Origin: Hydrogenophaga sp.
GTDB taxonomy: Bacteria > Pseudomonadota > Gammaproteobacteria > Burkholderiales > Burkholderiaceae_C
Direction of reading: 5' to 3'
Assembly: GCA_030682835.1 (NCBI GenBank)
Contig: JAUXNG010000018.1
Span: 1-41,567, forward strand
DNA: 41,567 nucleotides
The notes under the pieces were generated by a model, which had not been told where the DNA came from, ran no database searches, and saw only the letters and a program-made list of their open reading frames with translations. Position numbers and translations under genes: made by a program. Position 1 is the stretch's first letter. Each line of letters opens with the position of its first letter. This document shows positions 1-8,734 of this stretch, piece after piece.

Positions 1-231
1 GGGCCAGGATGAGGCCTCGAAAGGCCGAGAAATCGACCTCTGCAGTGTTGAAATCGATCGAAACGAGCACGGTAATTTCATGTCGCGAGATTCATGCGCT
101 CAACGGCCTTCTCTGCGCCGGTTTTGAACACCATCCTTAGCTTAGAAATTGCTTGAGAAGAGAGTAGCGACATCAAGGAAATATCCCCAAATCAAACCGC
201 GTGTACCCGTTGTTGCTTGGATGATCTTTGC
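1..231. other. No gene recognised at the left edge
   Basis: I see no convincing coding frame, RNA gene or strong terminator here. The stretch lies downstream of the minus-strand gene that ends at 232. Base composition is less GC-rich than in the core half of the window, in keeping with accessory DNA. Confidence 0.5.
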
Positions 232-1419
232 TCATGTATGCAAGTTCGCTATCTGTTGGCGCCTCTCCTCAAATTGTATATATTGACCAAGTCCATCGAA
301 AATGACGCCGTAGGTGTCGTATGATATTTTCTTCAGCCAATCTCTATAATTGTTTTCGGACTGCATCAACTCTGCCCATGACCATCCAACCCCGCGATTT
401 TTTGGATTTTTGACTCTATATCGCAATCGAAAGCATCCAGCCACCCCAATTTGCATTGCTGTGCGTCCAACTACAACGAAACGTTCCTTGTCTGGGCATT
501 CGTATTCAAAGACCTGCAGATCAACCCATTTGCTCATTTTGAGGGCAAGATGGGATACGCCCAATTCTTCTGCTGGCAAACCACTTTTCACACCCCCGCC
601 GTGGACATGAAAGATGGGTCGTGCTTCTGGATCCAAAAAATATCCAGGTTTAGCAATTTCTCCCAGATATTGAAGCGGGCGATTGTAGGCCATCACCACC
701 TCGTAAAGGAAGCCGTGAAGTTTTAGTTGTTCAATTGCCCAGCAAAGAAGTGAACTACCGTATTTTTTTGTAAATGCCTCAAATCCAAAAACTATCAAGT
801 CCCCTCTTTCGACAAGCTGCACAAAATGATCACCCTTAACAACTACTCCTTCCTCTACAGGTTCGAAGCGTCGAAAGACTCCGGATTGACCCTCCGCGGG
901 AAGGGGTGGACTCACAGACACCCATTCGTCCTGCTGTAAGGAATGCAACATTAGAAATGCATATACACACTCTTGGCGCATATCATTTAAATAAGTGATG
1001 CGAGCGCGCTTAAGAGTACCATCTGATTCACTCATCAGACTTTGACTAAACCAAACCCTGTCTGATAGCTCTTCGCCGAAAGTTCGGACCTCGAATCGCC
1101 GCTGATCGCGTTCTGCCGTTCGCTGGGATTTCGGCGGACGCAAGTCCACGATCAATCCCAGCTTGGTGAGCATAACAATAAGTTCCTCTGCTTTGCTTTC
1201 ACGACATCCTAGACGTTTCCTAACAATACCGAGTCCAGCTGTCGAAAAAGTTCCATCCGCATTTGTGTGAGCGGCAATGATCATGTACGCGCAGACTGCA
1301 CTAGCCGATGCATCTGCCTCGAGCAGAATAGAAATTGCGGTCCTTGGGATGCAGAGTGAACCAGCACCTGCCCGAGTACGTTGAGCCATGTTTTGCGTCA
1401 GTGGTTGTGATTCCCACAT
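232..1419 (-). CDS. Hypothetical protein with winged-helix-like N-terminus
   Basis: An orphan protein of about 395 residues that I cannot assign. The frame is open further upstream to a GTG at 1488. I prefer the ATG at 1419, just after a purine-rich AAGGAAG, though that spacing is very short; an ATG at 1389 is also possible. The first 90 or so residues contain a run of helices (a segment around SAVCAYMIIAAHTN, then STAGLGIVRKRLGC and AEELIVMLTKLGLI). It reads like a winged helix-turn-helix that classifies 'conserved/variable' in replication initiators and phage regulators. The remainder is mixed alpha/beta with many aromatic residues and no motif I know. GC and codon use are lower than in the core genes to the right, suggesting horizontal acquisition. 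It points away from the Hachiman operon and has no operon partner in the window. A DNA-binding role is inference only. Confidence 0.6.
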   Translation of the reverse strand: MWESQPLTQNMAQRTRAGAGSLCIPRTAISILLEADASASAVCAYMIIAAHTNADGTFSTAGLGIVRKRLGCRESKAEELIVMLTKLGLIVDLRPPKSQRTAERDQRRFEVRTFGEELSDRVWFSQSLMSESDGTLKRARITYLNDMRQECVYAFLMLHSLQQDEWVSVSPPLPAEGQSGVFRRFEPVEEGVVVKGDHFVQLVERGDLIVFGFEAFTKKYGSSLLCWAIEQLKLHGFLYEVVMAYNRPLQYLGEIAKPGYFLDPEARPIFHVHGGGVKSGLPAEELGVSHLALKMSKWVDLQVFEYECPDKERFVVVGRTAMQIGVAGCFRLRYRVKNPKNRGVGWSWAELMQSENNYRDWLKKISYDTYGVIFDGLGQYIQFEERRQQIANLHT

Positions 1420-1808
1420 CTTCCTTGAATCGCTGCACCGAACAGGGCTTAAAAGATCAGTACCGACCAGTCTATATTCGTACCGCACGGTTCATATGCG
1501 TGAAGCTGAGAGATGAAGCTTCCAAGCACCGTCCAAAGTTCATCCACGCCATTGAATGAATTGGGCGGACCTTCCACCGAAGCGCTCATGCCCCCAGCCG
1601 ATGACCATAGCCATTCCAGAAGTTTGCATCTGACTTTCGAGAGAAGACTCACAGCTCGAGCCTTGTCAACGCGCTGGAAAAGACAGTTCGCTTACGTCTC
1701 AGCGCCAGCCACTTTCAACATTCTTCGAACGGCGTCCTTACAACCGTGACCAGTTCGCCGCGTACGATTAATGTTGTCCTGCTCATCGTAAGCGCAAGGA
1801 CATCCTCT

Positions 1809-2018
1809 CTAGACAGGGATAAATTTGCCTTTCAAGGCGGCGGACACTTCAATGTGTTCAATTTCTTCAACACCTTCAATAGGTTCAATTTGCTCAACAA
1901 AGGATACACAGTCAACGGCGTTGACACCGTATGCTTGACGTGGGCGGAGGTTGGTAACCCCATTGGCTTCGAAGCGGAGTGAGTCAGCAGATCGCTGTTG
2001 GGTGGTGTGTGGGTACAT
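1809..2018 (-). CDS. Possible small protein with Ile-Glu tripeptide repeats (doubtful)
   Basis: A 69-residue frame starting at an ATG at 2018 with no clear ribosome binding site. Its C-terminal half reads through the 9-bp tandem repeat in phase, giving an x-I-E periodicity (EQIEPIEGVEEIEHIEV) followed by a plausible ending. The 9-bp DNA period being a multiple of three and the smooth amphipathic character are mild support for translation. It may equally be the remnant C-terminus of a longer lost gene. No family recognised. Confidence 0.25.
   Translation of the reverse strand: MYPHTTQQRSADSLRFEANGVTNLRPRQAYGVNAVDCVSFVEQIEPIEGVEEIEHIEVSAALKGKFIPV
1848..1901. repeat. Six tandem copies of a 9-bp repeat
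   Basis: Six consecutive 9-bp units begin at 1848, 1857, 1866, 1875, 1884 and 1893. Five start TTCAA and the sixth starts CTCAA; the last four bases vary (TGTG, TTTC, CACC, TAGG, TTTG, CAAA). Because the period is a multiple of three it also encodes a tripeptide repeat on the minus strand. Iteron-like protein binding sites and a low-complexity coding tract are both possible. Confidence 0.7.
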
Positions 2019-2264
2019 CGTACTGAGACCTTGTCCAAGAGCGATCCAGGTCCGTCTAGACCTGACTTGGCGATGCGACGGGGCACTTCGCTGCGATTGC
2101 CTTCAACAGCCTTTGAAAGGTAAGTGCATGTCCTGGGCTACGTTGCTGTCGTCGCGGCATAGCCGAACACGAAGCTGCTCGCGCACCAATACGATTCCAT
2201 GTCTGTTTCATGGTGGCGGCCGGCATATACCCGGAAGCATCGGCGACACCTTGATAACGCAAGT

Positions 2265-2294
2265 TTGCACGATAACAGCGATCATGTTATCGTG
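2265..2294 (+). promoter_or_regulatory. Predicted promoter with overlapping perfect palindromic operator
   Basis: A perfect inverted repeat with 10-bp arms, CACGATAACA (2268-2277) and TGTTATCGTG (2285-2294), separated by 7 bp, lies 27 bp upstream of the first start codon of the AbiE-like/Hachiman operon. A weak sigma70 match, TTGCAC (2265-2270), 17 bp, TATCGT (2288-2293), would place the whole palindrome inside the promoter, as expected for a repressor site. The winged-helix protein encoded by the first gene is the obvious candidate ligand (autoregulation as in AbiEi); that is inference. Confidence 0.6.
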
Positions 2295-2321
2295 TGGAAT
2301 CAAAGTTACACTGGATGATCT

Positions 2322-3317
2322 GTGCCGACCCTCGCGAATGCCGTTGTGCGCTACCTCCACGAAGTCATGGGGATGAATACGCCGGGAGTGAAGCCGTGGG
2401 CGCGTGCAAACGAACTGCCGTACTTCCTGCGTGACACCTTCGATTTCAGAGAGCTGGAACTGCTGGGGCAGCCAGTTGTTCTAGCCATAGGGCGGGCCGA
2501 GACCAAGCAGTCCCTCAGCGAAGTCAGGACTTGGCTGGAGAAGGTCAAAGCCTTGGCCGGCCAGCCGGCGGTCTACGTCACTGATGCACTGGCCTCCTAT
2601 GACCGCCGACGGTTGATCGAGCAAAAAGTCCCCTTCATAGTGCCGGGCAACCAACTGTACTTACCGGACCTTGGTCTGGACCTGCGTGAATATTTTCGAA
2701 AGTACGCTCCCGCAACGGAAGCTGCGCTGAGCCCATCCGCGCAAGCCATGCTGATCACCGCCTTGCTGCTTCAGCCGTGGAGGCCCGATTGGCAGCCTTC
2801 CAAGATCGCGGCCGCTTTGGGCTACACGCCCATGACACTGTCGCGCGCGATTAAGGAGCTGACCGCGGCCGAGCTGGCTGCCTCATACACGGTTGGTCGC
2901 TCTCGCTGGCTTCGAATGGAACTCGCACCGGAGCAGGTTTGGGAGCGTGCGAAGCCCGCACTGAGAACGCCGGTCAGGCGCACGGTATGGGTGGCAACCC
3001 ATGAGGTCGCCGCACACCAACCCACGCGCCTGGCGGGTCTTAGCGCGCTCGCACGCTATTCCATGCTGACCGAGCCGAAATGGCCGGTGTATGCGTTGAC
3101 CGCCGCGGAGTGGAAGATTGCGAAAGATGCTGGGGTTCGCGAGTTGCCTGTGCCCGAAGCGGGCGCACAAGAGTGGCAACTCTGGAGCTACAGCCCAGCG
3201 CTTGTACCGGATGCTCCCACAGTAGATCCGCTCTCGCTGAGCCTCAGCGTCATGGACAAGAACGACGACCGAATCCAGCTCGCCTTAGACGAACTCAAGG
3301 AGCAATTCCCATGGTGA
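2322..3317 (+). CDS. AbiEi/MarR-like winged-helix regulator, first gene of defence operon
   Basis: A 331-residue protein starting at GTG 2322. The N-terminal half resembles the proteins commonly found beside AbiEii-type nucleotidyltransferases: a segment ending VPFIVPGNQLYLPDLG, then a helical stretch and a clear winged helix at about residues 145-200 (PSKIAAALGYTPMTLSRAIKEL). The C-terminal third is all alpha/beta with Trp-rich strands. By analogy with AbiEi it should bind DNA and repress its own operon, possibly also restraining the toxin-like gene that follows. The perfect palindrome at 2268-2294 fits. It overlaps the next gene by 7 nt, so translation of the pair is probably coupled. Family assignment rests on the wHTH and the partner gene, not on any search. 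Confidence 0.75.
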   Translation: MPTLANAVVRYLHEVMGMNTPGVKPWARANELPYFLRDTFDFRELELLGQPVVLAIGRAETKQSLSEVRTWLEKVKALAGQPAVYVTDALASYDRRRLIEQKVPFIVPGNQLYLPDLGLDLREYFRKYAPATEAALSPSAQAMLITALLLQPWRPDWQPSKIAAALGYTPMTLSRAIKELTAAELAASYTVGRSRWLRMELAPEQVWERAKPALRTPVRRTVWVATHEVAAHQPTRLAGLSALARYSMLTEPKWPVYALTAAEWKIAKDAGVRELPVPEAGAQEWQLWSYSPALVPDAPTVDPLSLSLSVMDKNDDRIQLALDELKEQFPW

Positions 3318-4108
3318 AGGGACTCGACATCTTCAGGGACTGGTTCGCGGCCTACGTCGACCAGTACGTGCTGATCGGCGGCACGGCCGCCACCCTGACA
3401 ATGGAAGACGCCGGGCTCGAATTCCGCGCCACCAAGGATTTGGACATCGTCCTTCATGTGGAAGCGCTAACGCCGGCCTTCGGCGAGGCGTTCTGGGAAT
3501 TCATCGACGCCGGCAAGTACGAGATCCGCCAGACCAGCGAGACCAGTAAGCCGAACTTCTACCGCTTCATCAAACCGGGCGACGAACGCTTCCCGGCGAT
3601 GGTCGAACTTTTCGCCCGCGCACCCGATGGGTTGAAGCCGGCCGAAGGCAGCCATCTAACTCCGATCCCGCTCGACGAAGCCGTCGCAAGTCTTTCCGCG
3701 ATTCTTCTGGACGATGCCTACTACTCTTTTATTATGGCAGGACGCCGGGAAACAGACAGTCTGCCGTGGGTCGGCGAAGACCGCTTGATCCCGCTCAAGG
3801 CATTCGCTTGGCTGGAACTGAGCGCCCGGAGAGACAAAGGCGAAAAAGTGGACGCGAAGGACGTGCGCAAGCACCTGAACGACGTTCTGCGCCTCTCACA
3901 GCTGCTGGCGCCAACGACCCGCATCGAGATAGACCCGAAAATTGGCGAAGACCTGGCTAGGTTCCTGACCGCTGTTGCGGTTGATACCAGCATCGACCCG
4001 AAAGCGTTACAGCTCGGCAACATCACCGTCGTCGAGTTGGTCTTACGGATCGCCCAAGCGTATGGCATCGAGCTTCCGGCGGAAAAGAGAGAAAGGGAGC
4101 GCGTATGA
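3311..4108 (+). CDS. AbiEii-like nucleotidyltransferase (putative toxin)
   Basis: A 265-residue protein. The start at ATG 3311 overlaps the end of the upstream regulator; a longer open frame begins at 3080, but that part lies over the upstream gene and is not protein-like. Hallmarks of the DNA polymerase beta-like nucleotidyltransferase fold are visible: GGTAA at residues 23-27 followed by KDLDI with D43 and D45 as likely metal ligands. AbiEii/MenT relatives transfer nucleotides to RNA targets such as tRNA acceptor ends and arrest growth. Here the gene sits between a regulator and hamA, overlapping hamA by ATGA, so it may act as an extra effector of the Hachiman module or as a toxin that punishes loss of the cluster. 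Target and activity are unknown. Confidence 0.78.
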   Translation: MVKGLDIFRDWFAAYVDQYVLIGGTAATLTMEDAGLEFRATKDLDIVLHVEALTPAFGEAFWEFIDAGKYEIRQTSETSKPNFYRFIKPGDERFPAMVELFARAPDGLKPAEGSHLTPIPLDEAVASLSAILLDDAYYSFIMAGRRETDSLPWVGEDRLIPLKAFAWLELSARRDKGEKVDAKDVRKHLNDVLRLSQLLAPTTRIEIDPKIGEDLARFLTAVAVDTSIDPKALQLGNITVVELVLRIAQAYGIELPAEKRERERV

Positions 4109-4884
4109 CCCTGTACAAGAGCTGGTGCACCAGCACCAACAAGAAGACCAAAAAGAAGACGCTGATCAGCTATTCTGAAAAACTGGGCGGACGCGTCAAG
4201 GTCCTTTCACGGCTGGGCGAAACCGTCAAGGCCCAATACGACCACACCGATCGCATCGCCGACGATGTCGCCCGCCTTGGCTACGCGAAGGCGGCTGAGA
4301 TTATGCGGGCGCTGTTGCCCCAGTCGCCCCGGGCACGCTCGGGCGACCTCGGCGAAATCCTTGCCTCTGAGCTTGTCGAAGAGGAGACGAACTTCCGCGT
4401 CCCCGTGCGGCGGATGCGATTCAAGGATGGACGCGAAGTCGCCATGAGGGGTGATGACTTCATTGGCGTGGGCCGCGATAGCGAAGACAAGCTCTGGCTG
4501 CTCAAGGGTGAGTCAAAAAGCCGCGCAGCCCTTGGTAAGACGACGATCACCGAGGCGCGCGAAGCTTTGAACCGACACGACGGCCGCTGCACGCCGAACT
4601 CCCTACTGTTCATCGCCAACCGGCTACTCGATAGCGACGACGCGGATGACCAGGAATTGGGACGCATCATCCGTGACGAGGTAGGGCTGAGCTCGCTTCA
4701 GCCCGGTCGCATCGACCACATGCTGTTCACGCTCTCCGGGAACGAAGCCGGGGCGCAGCTTGAGGAAGATTTGGAGAACGCGGCCACTGATCGTAACCAG
4801 CACGTCGCCAACCTGCGAATCAAGGATCACCAGGATTTCATCGCTGCTGTCTACGAGGAGGCGCTGAAGCTTGGAGACAAGTGA
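4105..4884 (+). CDS. hamA: HamA, Hachiman defence nuclease subunit (DUF1837)
   Basis: A 259-residue protein of the DUF1837 family, the small subunit of Hachiman anti-phage systems. PD-(D/E)XK nuclease features can be read: E84 in GDLGEIL, D117/D118 in RGDDFIGV, and the ExK pair E136-S-K138 in LLKGESKSR. In the characterised system HamA is held inactive by HamB and is released to cleave DNA when HamB senses damaged or phage DNA structures. The ATG at 4105 overlaps the stop of the nucleotidyltransferase gene (ATGA), and the 3' end overlaps hamB by 14 nt. The adjacent large helicase makes the assignment strong. Active-site residues appear intact. Confidence 0.88.
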   Translation: MTLYKSWCTSTNKKTKKKTLISYSEKLGGRVKVLSRLGETVKAQYDHTDRIADDVARLGYAKAAEIMRALLPQSPRARSGDLGEILASELVEEETNFRVPVRRMRFKDGREVAMRGDDFIGVGRDSEDKLWLLKGESKSRAALGKTTITEAREALNRHDGRCTPNSLLFIANRLLDSDDADDQELGRIIRDEVGLSSLQPGRIDHMLFTLSGNEAGAQLEEDLENAATDRNQHVANLRIKDHQDFIAAVYEEALKLGDK

Positions 4885-7800
4885 CGAACTGCGGGCCTTT
4901 CTGCAAAAGGCGACGCAGCTGGGTGTCTGGGGCCGGCTGCTGGACCGGGGCGCGGCCTGGTCCATCATGCGGCGGGAAGGCGAGCTACCAGATGACGCCC
5001 CGCCGCTGGGCGAAACTATCGAGCTTGACCTAGCCGAGCACGGATTTTCGCTTCTACGCGCTGCGCTGGCGCTGCGCGAGCGCGAGGGCAACTCGCCGCT
5101 GTGCCTGCTCGCGTTCGAGCGCGCAGGCAACGCCTTTGAATCGCTGGTACGCAATGGAGATCCGAATGACGAGGAGCGCGGCTTCCTTCGCACAATCGCG
5201 GGTGCCGCGTATCACCTCGCGGGCTTTTCCGCGATTGCCTACTCCTTGTTCGGCGAAAAACAGGTGTCCGGCCTCAATGCCAACGCCGCCGAGGCCGCGC
5301 TGATCCTGCTGATCCTGCGCGACCTGCAGTGGCTCAAGGCCTATGTGCAAGAACAGCTGCTCGATGAAGAGCACAGCGATGTCCGGGTGACAGCCTTGCT
5401 GGAGCGCGGCGAGATCGATCCCGACGAGGCGATCGCAATCATCCTCAACACCACCGTATGCCGTGCCTTGGCCTTCTTCGACTTCGCCTTACAAACTGGC
5501 GAGAAATCGCTGTTGGAGAAGACCCGAGAACTCCTCGCAGACGCGACCAAACTTGCGGACGCGGCGGCCTCGGTACCAATGTGGTGGATCGTCAGGCTGT
5601 GCGGCAGCATGATCGACGACCTGTGGGATCACTCGCTGCACGAAACGCTTCCATTGAACCCACCCCAGGGTGGCGAGGAGCAATATCCAGAATTGCGCCG
5701 GCTGTTCATCGCGTCACTGTATGCGCGCAAGAGCGCGGAACTGGAGTTGTGGCCCTCGCAGCGCGAGGCCGCCAAGCGCTCGACCGACGTGGCTGACGAT
5801 CTGGTGGTGGCCTTGCCCACGAGCGCGGGGAAAACGCGAATCGCCGAAATCGCCGCGCTGATGTGTCTGGCGGGAGATAGGCGCGTACTGATCGTCACGC
5901 CGTTGCGCGCTCTGTCGGCGCAGACTGAACGGACCTTTCGCCAGACCTTCGGTCCGCTTGGATTCTCGGTGTCCTCGTTATATGGCTCCAGCGGGCTGTC
6001 GGCGAGCGACGAGGATGCCCTGAAGTCGATGGACATCGTCATCGCCACGCCGGAGAAACTCGACTTCGCCTTGCGCAGTGACGCATCACTGATCGACGAC
6101 ATCGGGCTGGTCGTGCTCGACGAGGGTCACCTCATCGGCCCTACGGAGCGGGAGATTCGCTACGAGATCCTTGTGCAGAAGCTTCTTCGCCGCGCCGATG
6201 CCGCCACGCGGCGCATCGTCTGCCTATCGGCAATCCTGCCGGACGGCCAGCAGCTCGAGGACCTGACGGCCTGGATCCGAAGCGACGTAGCGGGCGAGCC
6301 GGTCCGGTCAGCCTGGCGTCCGACCCGCCAGCGCTTCGGTAGCTTGGTTTGGAAAGGGGACTCGGCCACCCTCAACTACGACCTCAAGGACCAAGGGCCA
6401 TTCCTGGCACGCTTCGTGGAGCGCATTCCAGCGCGCAAGCCTGACAGGAGCGACTATCCCCGGGAGCCCAAAGACCTCACGCTGTTCGCCGCCTGGAAGT
6501 TCGCGGAGCAGGGCAAGCGCACACTGATTTTCTCGACACAGGCCAACTGGGTGGAGGGTTACGGGAAGACTGCTGTGCGACTCCACAAGGTGGGCTACCT
6601 GCCGACCCTACTCGGCGACGAGGCTGCGATCCAACAGGCATTGAAGGTGGGCGAAGAATGGCTTGGCGCCATGCACCCCGCAGTGGCCTGCCTCAAGCTC
6701 GGCGTGGCCATTCATCATGGGCGCCTGCCGAGCCCCTTCCTGCGGGAGCTGGAAGCGCTGCTCGCGCGCGGCTTGCTCAAAGTTATCGTGGCGTCGCCCA
6801 CGCTGTCGCAGGGCCTGAACCTAAACGCCGCTGTTCTGCTCGTCCCCTACCTGGTGCGGGCCGGCAAGCTCATCTCGGGGGAAGAATTCGCCAACGTGGC
6901 CGGCCGCGCCGGTAGAGCGTTTGTCGACGTGGAAGGGCTGGTCGTCCACGTCATCCCTGACAAGACCGCTTTTCGCCTACGGCAGTGGCGTGGCCTGGTT
7001 CAGTCGGCAAAGGCACGCACGCTGCAAAGCGGCCTGTACCAGATCATCGCTGAGATCATCGAGCGGCTGGCGCGCGAAGGTGTGCTGGATCGCGCCGATG
7101 CGCTCGAATACCTGTCGAATTCGCGGGAGGCATGGCGATCCAAGACGGAACAGGCAGTGTTGCTCGGGACCGGCACGACGACGGCAGAGGCTGACGACGC
7201 AGAAGAGGAAACGATCGACGAGGAACCCATGTCGCACCTGGTCGAAAAGCTGGATGCGACGGTCCTAGGGCTGGTCGAGGCGTTGGATTCGAACAGTGAC
7301 GATCTGCCACACCTGCTTGACGAGGCCTTGCAGGGATCACTGTGGGCGCGCCAGACCGGCCGTGAGGACGCCACCGTGCGGGAGGCCCACAAGGAGCTCC
7401 TTGTGGCGCGCGCCCGATTGATCTGGGCTAACACCACAGTCGGCTCGCGCAAAGGCCACTACGCCATGGGTGTGGGATTGGAAGCGGGCCTGGCCATCGA
7501 CGGCATGGCTGATGTCCTCGACAACTTGCTGGACCAGGCCGACGAGGCCTCGTTGGCGGACGACGGAGCGACACTGGGGGCGGCGCTGGCGCAACTGGCG
7601 GCTCGGCTGTTGATCATCCGTCCTTTCGTTCCCGACAAGAAGAATGCGCTACCCGCCGATTGGGAAGTGCTCATCAAGCACTGGGTGTCCGGCACGGAGG
7701 TCGAAGTCATAGGACCCGAGAACATGCGCATCATTGAGGACGCGTTCGCGTACAGACTGGTGTGGGCGCTGGAGGCGCTGCGTACCCGCCGTGTCACGAT

Positions 7801-8347
7801 GGGCTGGTCGGGGGACATCGTGTCCGGCGGTGCGGCCGCCTCTCTGGAAACCGGCGTGCCCCAGTTCATGATGTCCATGCTTATCCGGGCCGGGCTGCCT
7901 TCTCGACGCGCAGCGATAGCGGCAATCCGCGCCACAACCCCCGGGTTCTTCAGCATGTCCGACATGCGCGCGTGGCTGGCGAGCGAGAAGATCGAGGACC
8001 TGACCAAAGCCGGCAGCTTCCCGACGCTAGAATCCGCCGCTCTGTGGCAGCGTTTCCGCGAGGACATGCTGGGCGCCGCCCAAGAGCAGTGGCGCGTGCG
8101 AAGCCGGGAGCGTACCTTGGAAATCCGCATGACCACGAAACCACCGCCGGCCGGCGTCTACCGCGTCGAGTTCGACGACCCGGGCGGCGAGGCCTGGCTC
8201 TCCACCCCAGACTACCGGCGGGTGGCCAAGTTCAAGACCACCGTGAGGGGGTCTTGGCGCGGCCTGTTCGCCGCGCGCGTCGCGCTGGATGGGCGCACTG
8301 CTACTGTTGAGCGCTTTGGGCCGGGCACGGTGACTTGGCCCCCCTGA
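4871..8347 (+). CDS. hamB: HamB, Hachiman SF2 helicase
   Basis: A 1158-residue helicase. The start is read as TTG 4871 inside the end of hamA, with GAGGAG at 4855-4860 as the ribosome binding site; no better start lies in frame nearby. Superfamily 2 (Ski2-like) motifs are in order: PTSAGKT at 316-322 (Walker A), TPLRALSAQ at about 343, DEGH at 417-420, SAI at 453-455 (instead of SAT), IHHGRLP at 614-620, TLSQGLN at 644-650 and NVAGRAGRA at 675-683. About 300 residues of helical sequence precede the motor and about 450 follow it. In Hachiman HamB surveys DNA and controls the HamA nuclease. It is the last gene of the four-gene operon. Length is within what I would expect for large HamB helicases. 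Confidence 0.88.
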   Translation: METSDELRAFLQKATQLGVWGRLLDRGAAWSIMRREGELPDDAPPLGETIELDLAEHGFSLLRAALALREREGNSPLCLLAFERAGNAFESLVRNGDPNDEERGFLRTIAGAAYHLAGFSAIAYSLFGEKQVSGLNANAAEAALILLILRDLQWLKAYVQEQLLDEEHSDVRVTALLERGEIDPDEAIAIILNTTVCRALAFFDFALQTGEKSLLEKTRELLADATKLADAAASVPMWWIVRLCGSMIDDLWDHSLHETLPLNPPQGGEEQYPELRRLFIASLYARKSAELELWPSQREAAKRSTDVADDLVVALPTSAGKTRIAEIAALMCLAGDRRVLIVTPLRALSAQTERTFRQTFGPLGFSVSSLYGSSGLSASDEDALKSMDIVIATPEKLDFALRSDASLIDDIGLVVLDEGHLIGPTEREIRYEILVQKLLRRADAATRRIVCLSAILPDGQQLEDLTAWIRSDVAGEPVRSAWRPTRQRFGSLVWKGDSATLNYDLKDQGPFLARFVERIPARKPDRSDYPREPKDLTLFAAWKFAEQGKRTLIFSTQANWVEGYGKTAVRLHKVGYLPTLLGDEAAIQQALKVGEEWLGAMHPAVACLKLGVAIHHGRLPSPFLRELEALLARGLLKVIVASPTLSQGLNLNAAVLLVPYLVRAGKLISGEEFANVAGRAGRAFVDVEGLVVHVIPDKTAFRLRQWRGLVQSAKARTLQSGLYQIIAEIIERLAREGVLDRADALEYLSNSREAWRSKTEQAVLLGTGTTTAEADDAEEETIDEEPMSHLVEKLDATVLGLVEALDSNSDDLPHLLDEALQGSLWARQTGREDATVREAHKELLVARARLIWANTTVGSRKGHYAMGVGLEAGLAIDGMADVLDNLLDQADEASLADDGATLGAALAQLAARLLIIRPFVPDKKNALPADWEVLIKHWVSGTEVEVIGPENMRIIEDAFAYRLVWALEALRTRRVTMGWSGDIVSGGAAASLETGVPQFMMSMLIRAGLPSRRAAIAAIRATTPGFFSMSDMRAWLASEKIEDLTKAGSFPTLESAALWQRFREDMLGAAQEQWRVRSRERTLEIRMTTKPPPAGVYRVEFDDPGGEAWLSTPDYRRVAKFKTTVRGSWRGLFAARVALDGRTATVERFGPGTVTWPP

Positions 8348-8705
8348 TTCCATACAAAGCAGCTCACGGTGTGGATATCTAAACAGATCCGCTCGACATT
8401 CGTGTGCGGCACCTGTGGCGCTGCACTGCTTGTCGTCGATACGTTCGTACGCGTGCAACACCTTCTCATATCGCACCAGCGAGATCCACTGTAAGCCCCT
8501 CGACGCTCAACCTTGAGTTGTCAGGAGAAGGCTCGCCGGAGCTCGCTGCCGACCGCTCTACCCGACTCAGAAGTTCACAGCACGCTCCTTGTGAAATCGG
8601 CTGCAGGCTTCTGCTGAAGCGTCACGTTATTACCACTTAGCACGCTTGATCCAGGGATTTCGGCCGCATACACAACACCCTGTCCGTTTCAAGCAACATC
8701 AATTT
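8348..8705. other. Non-coding gap after hamB
   Basis: No credible gene, RNA or strong terminator seen. A 78-residue open frame on the plus strand (8404-8640) lacks a ribosome binding site and is not protein-like. The stretch probably holds the end of the defence transcript and the upstream part of the promoter for the following five-gene array. Confidence 0.45.
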
Positions 8706-8734
8706 TTGACATCCTAGGATATCTCCACTATTCT
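8706..8734 (+). promoter_or_regulatory. Sigma70-type promoter with palindrome in the spacer
   Basis: A consensus -35 hexamer TTGACA (8706-8711), a 17-bp spacer and a -10 TATTCT (8729-8734) stand 33 bp before the first start codon of the five-paralogue array. The sequence ATCCTAGGAT (8711-8720), a perfect 10-bp palindrome, overlaps the last base of the -35 and fills the first half of the spacer, a position typical of repressor binding. A ribosome binding site AGGAAAG follows before ATG 8768. Confidence 0.7.

Larger units (their letters stand above)
1490..2264. other. Gene-poor intergenic region between divergent genes
   Basis: About 775 bases separate the minus-strand orphan gene from the plus-strand defence operon. 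Several short open frames exist on both strands, but none has good codon usage together with a ribosome binding site. The only structure I can support is the 9-bp tandem repeat at 1848-1901 and the small minus-strand frame that reads through it. It may be a decayed gene or a regulatory/replication region; nothing in the sequence decides between these. Confidence 0.45.

Noticed and set aside
1848..1901. CRISPR array
   Set aside because: The 9-bp units have no spacer structure and are too short; no cas genes nearby.
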